Shown here: positions 12,901 through 21,900 of the stretch, piece by piece | Numbering within the stretch: position 1 is the stretch's first letter | Layout of the letters: each line of letters starts with the position of its first letter | Origin: Archivesica marissinica | Lineage: Eukaryota; Mollusca; Bivalvia; Venerida; Vesicomyidae | NCBI GenBank assembly: GCA_014843695.1 | Contig: CM026390.1 | Location: 10,425,890 to 10,489,889, forward strand | Direction of reading: 5' to 3' | DNA: 64,000 bases | The notes under the pieces: model-generated | Told to the model about the DNA's origin: nothing | The model's input: only the letters and a program-made list of their open reading frames with translations | Database searches by the model: none | Program-made: the position numbers and the translations under genes

Positions 12901-15900
12901 CACATTATAGTGTATTGTGCACAGTCTAGTACAAATTTCTAAAGTCAAGGTCACAGAATAAAAGACCAGATGAGTCTTACACATGGCACATTAACTGACA
13001 CCCCTCTGTGACTGCACAGAAATAGTATAGCATCATTAGAATGTTTCTTGGGCATAAAGTGGCAGAGTGGTTAAAATTGTTGACTTCAAATCACTTGCCT
13101 CTCCTCGCTGCTTGTTCGAATCCCACTGGGGGCGTCAAATTATTTCATGTGAGGAAACTATCCAGCTGGCTTGTGGAATGTAGGCCAATAATAGCTGGAG
13201 AATTGCCAAATGGCCTACGCTGTTGGTGCGACATTAAACTCCAAAAACAAACAAGCAAATTTTGGTCATAAAAACGGACTACATGTTTGTTATCAAACAT
13301 TACGTGGAGCATTTGTAATGATATGCCACAATTCACCACAGTCAAATTATGGCATATTGTTTTTGGTATTGTCTTCTGTCCATCCATGCACCTTTGGCTA
13401 GTCAGGGGCTTTATCTCTATAAAAAAACTGGCCGAATGTTGATGAAATTTTACAGGAGTGGTCAGTAGCAAGCCTAGCTGTGCATGTCATCATCGTGTTT
13501 CCCTATATCAATACAGTCAAACCTCTCCAGAGCAAACACCACCTGGATACACCCACGATTGGTTGTTGTAGAGAAGTTGTTGTTCTAGGGAGGTTCAACT
13601 TTTTGAAGTTTGGAAATGCGGGAATAGTCAGTTTCGACAGTTATGATTGCTGTTGTTGGGAGGTGTCGTTCATGAGAGGTGAAATTGTATTAAAATGCAA
13701 CATGATGTTATAAAGATGGTGTCGCTCATGGGAGGTGATGTTTGGGGAGGTGGGACTGTACATATTATCATTGAAATATGACTAGTGTGTTGCAGCAAGT
13801 CGACAGACGGATCTGTATTCCAGTGATAACACGCTAGACTGGTAATCCAGTGATCACAGGTTCGATCCCCCGTCTGACCCTAATAAAATTAAGTCTTTCA
13901 GATGGGACGTTAAACTGAGGTCTCATGTCGGTGCTCTACACCGTACATGTAAAAGAACCAGAGGAGACTCTGGAATGCTCTATCTGTATCATTGCACAAT
14001 CGACCAAAACTCTAAAATGACTAATCTCTTCAGGAGGCGTTGCTGATATGGGTAACCGGTAGCGATTATAAATAAACGTAAAACACACAAGCAAGTCGAG
14101 AGATTGACGACAGTGGATGCTTAATAATTAGTAATGGTCACGACTATAATAAAATAACAGTTTGGGAATACACGTTGGCTTACACAAATCATGCGTCCAT
14201 TAGTACTGGTTTTACTATGTTCATTGTTGGCAAGTGGTTACGGTCATCGACTTCATATCACTTGCCCGTCACCGCTGCAGGTTCGAATCTCACTGGTGTG
14301 TCAAATTCTTTCAATTGAGGAATCTATCCAGCTGGCTGGTTGGTTGTGTGCCCATCCGTGCAGGAAATTGCTTGAGAGTTACCACATGACCTAAGCTGTA
14401 TGTTCGACATTTAACCCACAAAACAAACAAACATCAGTTCTTATTTTCAATTGTTCTGTATATCGGTGTTCCGATAAGGATGTATTATATGCAGGTTCCA
14501 GTGCTATGCCATACAAGAGAAATCCAATGAGAAGTGAGCGTTGCTGTTCTCTATCCCGGCATCTCATGTGCCTCATACAGAACCCATTGATGACGGCGTC
14601 TACACAGTGGATGGAGAGAACGTTAGACGACAGCGCTAACAGGTGACACATCACTGACTTCATCCTGTGTAATGTGATACAAGACATTGCCTGTACACAT
14701 GAAAAGTTGATAAAATGCAACACATTTATTTGTCTTTAATTTTTTAGTTTATGCAAATTTATTTTAGCTCGATTGCGAATCAAGATTAATAGCTCTCGGG
14801 ACCACATTGCTGTTGTAATCCATCGCCATGAAGGAGAGAGAAGAAGCAATGTGGAAATTGAAATTCCTTGCCTTAGGGCCCAATAGGCTACATCTGGGCA
14901 TGAACTCTGCCATTTTGTATCCAAATGTGACTAGTGCAGTCAGGTGAGGGATTCAGGTTTTGCTTAGCTAGAGTCCGTCCTTCCGATTCTGGATCCTCAA
15001 TTTTGAACTACATAATATCTCATATCCCATGCAACATCCATGTTCAAGATCAATGTCACTGTTTTGAAAAATGGCTTTCGCTCCATAACGTTGTCAGACA
15101 TGGAAAGATCTTGAAATAACTTGGCACAACAAACAAGGGCATCCGTGACATGTGAGCACATTCAAAGACTTATTTTAAAGAAAGAGAATTAAAATGTTGT
15201 AATCCAACAAGCAGTCATGCTAAAATCCTTAATTTCAATTGGTTTCCCATCATGCAAAGCGACGTCAAGGAAGTCATGGTAGCGCATTCGCTTGATTTAC
15301 TCTCAGCACAACCATTCAGAAGATTGGGACCAAGTTCGAGACTTTAGAAATGTTTCCTAATTCTTCAAAGCTTTCATGATGTTTCTGGAGTTGTGTCTAA
15401 ATTGAAGGTTTTCATGATGTTTCTTGAGTTGTGTCTAAATTGAAGGCTTTCATGATGTTTCTGGAGTTGTGTCTAAATTGAAGGCTTTCATGGTGTTTCT
15501 TGAGTTGTGTCTAAATTGAAGGCTTTCATGGTGTTTCTGGAGTTGTGTCTAAATTGAAGGCTTTCATGGTGTTTCTGGAGTTGTGTCTAAATTGAAGGCT
15601 TTCATGGTGTTTCTGGAGTTGTGTCTAAATTGAAGGCTTTCATGGTGTTTCTGGAGTTGTGTCTAAATTGAAGGCTTTCATGATGTTTCTGGAGTTGTGT
15701 CTAAATTGAAGGCTTTCGTGATGTTTCTGGAGTTGTGTCTAAATTGAAGGCTTTCATGGTGTTTCTGGAGTTGTGTCTAAATTGAAGGATTTCATGGTGT
15801 TTCTGGAGTTGTGTCTAAATTGAAGGCTTTCATGGTGTTTCTGGAGTTGTGTCTAAATTGAAGGCTTTCATGATGTTTCTTGAGTTGTGTCTAAATTGAA

Positions 15901-18900
15901 GGCTTTCGTGGTGTTTCTGGAGTTGTGTCTAAATTGAAGGCTTTCATGGTGTTTCTGGAGTTGTGTCTAAATTGAAGGCTTTCATGGTGTTTCTGGAGTT
16001 GTGTCTAAATTGAAGGCTTTCATGATGTTTCTGGAGTTGTGTCTAAATTGAAGGCTTTCATGATGTTTCTGGAGTTGTGTCTAAATTGAAGGCTTTCATG
16101 GTGTTTCTGGAGTTGTGTCTAAATTGAAGGCTTTCATGGTGTTTCTGGAGTTGTGTCTAAATTGAAGGCTTTCATGGTGTTTCTGGAGTTGTGTCTAAAT
16201 TGAAGGTGATCCTCAAAGCTTGTATGTGGAAGTCGTGATAGCGCAGTGGAAGCACGTTCACTTCATGTGCGAAAGGCCCCGAGTTCGAGTCCCACTGTAG
16301 CCGTTACGATTGTGCCCTTAGGCAAGGCATTTAAATTCCACATTGCCTCTTCTCTCTCCCTCATGGCGATGGATCCATCAGGAATGAGGTCTCGAGAGTG
16401 ATTAATATAAGTTGAAAGAACTTGTTTCACAATCAAGCTAAAATAAATTTGTATAAACTAAAGCGACGTCACATAATTTTGTTTTATTAATGGGAATCTA
16501 ATGCAGATCTATTACTATTGAGCTAAAGTCTGTCGACAGGATTACACTGACTGGCCAAGCTTGACCATAAGCATTCTTGCTTTGACCGTTCACAGATTTC
16601 TCTGGGGTTACAGACTGACCAAGCTTGACCATAAGCATTCTTGCTTCGACCTTTCACAGATTTCTCTGGGGTTACTGTTTTAAGCATTTTACTGAGACAT
16701 TTGTAACAATCGCATAGTAGGAAAGAGGTAACCATACAAGCAGGTTGCTTTCTCTTCAATCCTACATGAAGTCGTGATAGCGTAGTGGATGCGCGTTAGC
16801 TTCAGGTGCGAAAGGTCCGGAGTTTGAGCCCCACTGAAGCCGTTACGATTATGCCCTTAGGCAAGACATTTAATATCCACGTTGCCTCTTCACTCTCCCT
16901 CGTGGCGATGGATTCCATCAGGAATGAGGTATCGAGAGGGCTAAATAAAATAAAAATTAAATCTTACATGTATCATATTTTTTATAGTTGACTAATTCCT
17001 ATCTAGTATCTCTCATAACATAGACACATTTTAATCAACAAGTATATCTACCATCAGTTTAACACTCTTCATATATTTATGATATTTTGTTTTTCATTGC
17101 ATGCAAATTGTATATGTATTATTATGATGATGAGCTATGTAATGCTGAAGTCTAATAAACAATATAATAATATATGTTTATTCAAAGAAATAACTATTGT
17201 TTAACCCTTTCCTTCATAGAGATTTAGGTTAATATACTATTATATCTCCATACAAACGGCAGCCATTTAGCTATCAAGCAGTGGATAAATAGTCACCATA
17301 TCTATTCCACCTCCATAGATATTACTACAACTACATGAGATTCTGGCCTTAATTATGAACATTGGTTTGGCTACTACATTGTCAAAGTATGTCGTATTGG
17401 TAATGGCGGCAAGAGGTGCTTCTATGAGGGAAAGTGTTTAACTAATTGCATAGTACATGTAATTTTAATTTATGGCATTTCAGGAGAGTAAGCCTTGCTG
17501 AGGCATTTCTGACAGCTGATATAGTGCTGATCACACTGCAGAATATCTCCGAAGGCCTCGTCGTTTATCCTAAGGTATAATTGAGAAGCACAACCTTGAA
17601 CAGGTTTATTCACTGTCGCCCAATGGTTAATCAGGACAACGCCTCCAGAAGTATGTTATTGTGGAAGCCGTGATAGAGCAGTGTTAGCGCGTGCGCGAAA
17701 GGTCAGGAGTTTGCGCCCAGCTGTAGCTGTTACATTTGTGCCCTTAGGCAAGGCATATAAATTCCACATTGGCTCTTCTCTCTCCCTCGTGGCGATGAAT
17801 TCCATCAGGAATGAGGCCTCGAGAGTGATTAATATACGTTATTGGACCTTGTTTCGCAATCAAGCTAAGATAAATTTGTATATTAGTCGTATTGGATAAT
17901 GGAAGATACAGAAGACGCTTCCAATTCCAGAAGCATCTCTGGTCCTTTTACATGCCCAGTGTAAAGCACCGATACACAAAACCCCTGTTTAAAGTCCCAA
18001 TGAAAGACTTCATATTATTAGGGTCAGAGGGGATCGAACCTGCAATCCCTGGATTCACAGTATGTGTTAACCACGTCTATCGCGTTGATATGTATTCAAT
18101 ACCGGTATGTGCATTATTAGGTAGGATTTATACTTGAATAATTGCCTGAACAAATTATTTATGTCCAACGATAAACAGATCAGGGAATAATAAACAACAA
18201 ACCTGGTAAGGACTTTGAAACTAGAACATTGCAAATTGAAAAAGCCTACTGTACTATGCTCTAAACCTGTTCTAGTTTATAACCTCATTTGTCCGCTACG
18301 TCTTGGTGAATTTTAAAGCCATAGCTCATTGGTATGATGTTGCACACAATATTTATCAATATATAGGTCATTGAGAGAAGATTGAAGTTAGAATTGCCGT
18401 TCATGGCCTCCGAGAATATAATCATGGCCATGGTTAAAGCTGGAGCTGATCGACAAGTAAGTACAGTACAAGCTGATAGACAGGTAAGTATAGTATGAGC
18501 TGATAGACAGGTAAATATAGTACAAGCTGATAGACAGGTAAGTATAGTATGAGCTGATAGACAGGTAAATATAGTTAGAACCAATATAGTGGTAAATACC
18601 ATAGGAGGTATGCTGGTAAGTATAGTACAAGCTGATAGACAGGTAAGTATAGTACAAGCTGATAGACAGGTAAGTATAGTACAAGCTGATAGACAGGTAA
18701 GTACAGTACAAGCTGATAGACAGGTAAGTACAGTACAAGCTGATAGACAGGTAAGTACAGTACAAGCTGATAGACAGGTAAGTACAGTACAAGCTGATAG
18801 ACAGGTAAGTACAGTACAAGCTGATAGACAGGTAAGTACAGTACAAGCTGATAGACAGGTAAGTACAGTACAAGCTGATAGACAGGTAAATAAAGTTAGA

Positions 18901-21900
18901 ACCAATATAGTGGTAGAGGTTATTACTTAGCTAGTTTCATATCAGCATAGGTATCGACCTGTGGTAACTTGGTATCAGCCTGAGACCGAATTTGAACATT
19001 TAACAGTTGAAATCATGCTCTCCATTATCCATTTATAAGCTATGCACAATTACTGAATTAGATAAACGATTGAAATATTACCAAGAAACTACAAACATCT
19101 GTTAGCTGTCACTGAGACGCTACAGGAAGTAAACAAACCGAGTGCGCATGTGTTATTTTCTCAGGAGCTAGTTATGTTCCTTTTTTTCTGCAAATAACGG
19201 CAAAAAAATAGGCTAAAATTCATATCTAAGTGATAACGGTAAATATCAATTTTAGGGTGATAGGAATATCGATAAGGCATAGTCTACAGCTGCAAATGAG
19301 TAACACTCATTTCCTTGTGCATTAAAAATTGTCTATAATCCTGTTATACCTATATCAATAAATGCACTAATCTATACTTGTATGCAACAAAGATGGTTGA
19401 ATCTGCACCATCTACCGGGTATATGTTAAAAGACATGCTTTATATAGCGTAGCATTATGAAGCAATTTCCAACGATAGTTGGTCTATAGAGGGTAGCGGG
19501 ATGGAGCAACGGCATTGGAGTTTCTGTTCATTACTTCTATTTTCGTCTCTTTGTGGTAGTTTTAATTTATGCAGCCTCGTTCTGAGATCACCACAACTTG
19601 GAAGAATTTGTTCAGAGAAGTTTTATTATTTTAATTTTACCGCATTCCTCCCCGTCGTCCTCCTTTTTGGCACATTCTTTGCTTGTACTTGTGTCCAACT
19701 TTATGTCACACTTTAACCCTTTCAACAAAATCACATTTGGACAAGTTCATTTATCAAAATGGGTAATTATGTCTAAAAATAGTCATATCACTGGCAAAAA
19801 GTGCAGATCCTGATGAGACGGCTCGTGACGAGCCGGCTCATCTGGATCTACACTTTTTGTAAGCCTATTTAGAGGTCTGTGGTGTGGAAAGGGTTAATTG
19901 GTTGAATTATATAATTACTTGTTTAATATAATACTTTTCATCTTGCTTCTCACGCCAGACATGTTCATGGGTGTTTAGTGACTTTGTATAAATTGTTAAG
20001 ATGTGATGAGGGATGGGCGGCCCCTCATATCGTATTACCGTAGGAAGCAAATAAATAGTGTCACATATCGTATTACTTATTAGGCAAATAAATGGTGTTC
20101 TTTGTCACATGATAATGAACAGAAACCTTTTTCAGGTATGCCATGAACAGATACGCGTGTTATCTCAGGAAGCTGGCAACAATGTGAAACAGGAAGGTGG
20201 GGATAATGACCTAGTGGAGAGGATCAGACAATCTCCATACTTCGCACCCATACATAGCAAACTGAATACGATACTGGATCCTTCAACATTTACTGGTCGT
20301 GCACCAGAACAGGTCTGTTTGGGGGGATGATAGGCAGTTTAAAAATAGATTCAAAACAAACTACTACGGCAAAGCACCTTTTAAAAAAAGGAAAAAGTTA
20401 AAAAGAAAACCAGTACAAATCGGATAATATACAAAAAGATATGTCCATTTTATATGTTGTTGGTGGAATAAAACTTCAACCTGCCAACTTAGATTGACAA
20501 CATCACCATATCAAATGATTATTTAGATTTTATGCTTTAACCCTTTCCTTCATAGAGATTTAGGTTAATATACTATTATATCTCATACAAAGGACACCCA
20601 TTTAGCTATCATGCAGTGTATAAGTAGTCACCATATCTATCCCACCTCCATAGATATTACTGGGAATACATGAGATTCTGACCTTTATTATAAACATTGG
20701 TTTGGCTACTACATTGTCAATGTATGTCGTATTGGTAATGTCGTCAAGAGGTGCTTCTATGAGGGAAAGGGTTAAATGATATTTACAATAGCCTATCTGT
20801 ACTAAGAGAAAGAGATGTATTCATAATACTTAATCTATCAAACATCATACATGAGAAGTACCCCCTTACAGGAGGGAATGTCCCCTTTCAAGGTCCAGCT
20901 ATGTTTTCACCAAATGACAACAATTCCCTACACATCCTTATTTGTCTTATACTTTTAATTCAAATTTCTCCAAACAATTACTCCTAGCCCTTGAAATGGT
21001 GAACATGTGTAAAATACTGGTAACATTTCACCAAATGACAACAATTCTACACATCCTTATTTGTTTTATATAAATGATTCCCCTAACAATTAATCCTAGC
21101 CCTTGAAATGGTGAACATGTGTAAAATACTGGTCAAATCTATTCCAAGTTGAATATTCATTTGAGCCGTAATAATGAGACCAGGCCAGACTTCTACCGGT
21201 ATATGATATTGTGCTTTCGACATGGTGCTTTCTACAGACGGATCTGTAGTCCAGTGGTTAACACGCAATCCAGGGATCGCAGGTTCGATCCCCCGTCTGA
21301 CCCTAATAAAATTAACAGTCTTTCAGTTGGGACTTTAAACCGAGGTCTCGTGTCGGTGCTTTACACCGTGCACGTAAAAGAACCAGAGGAGACTCTGGAA
21401 TAAGTCTCTGTCTGTATCATTGCACTATCCTCCAAAATCTAAAATGACTAATCTCGCCGATAAATAAACGTAAAACACACACATGGTGCTTTCATCAGTA
21501 AATCCTGACTTTTATTATAGCAGCCTGTGTGGCGTAGTGGTTAAGGTGTCCACCTACGGAGCAGGAGGTCGAAGGATCGAACCTCGCCAGGAGTACTTTC
21601 TGATATGGCCGGTTGGTGAGCCACCAGCTAGTTAAATAATGGTTACCGATTGCCCATCAGCCTGACGGCTGGCCTTCACCAATAGGAGGTTCATCATAGT
21701 CAGAAATAGCTTCAATATTATAGGGTGACACTACACATACATTATAGCCCATAATTTAAAAAAAAGGTGTTTGTTTCCCGACCGACCCATTAAAATAGGC
21801 CGGACTCAGTTTTATCGACCATTTTCTAAATAAGAAAATTTGTACAGGAATTTACTAAGCATGGTTCACATTTGAGGATACTACCAGTGTGATCTTCGTT

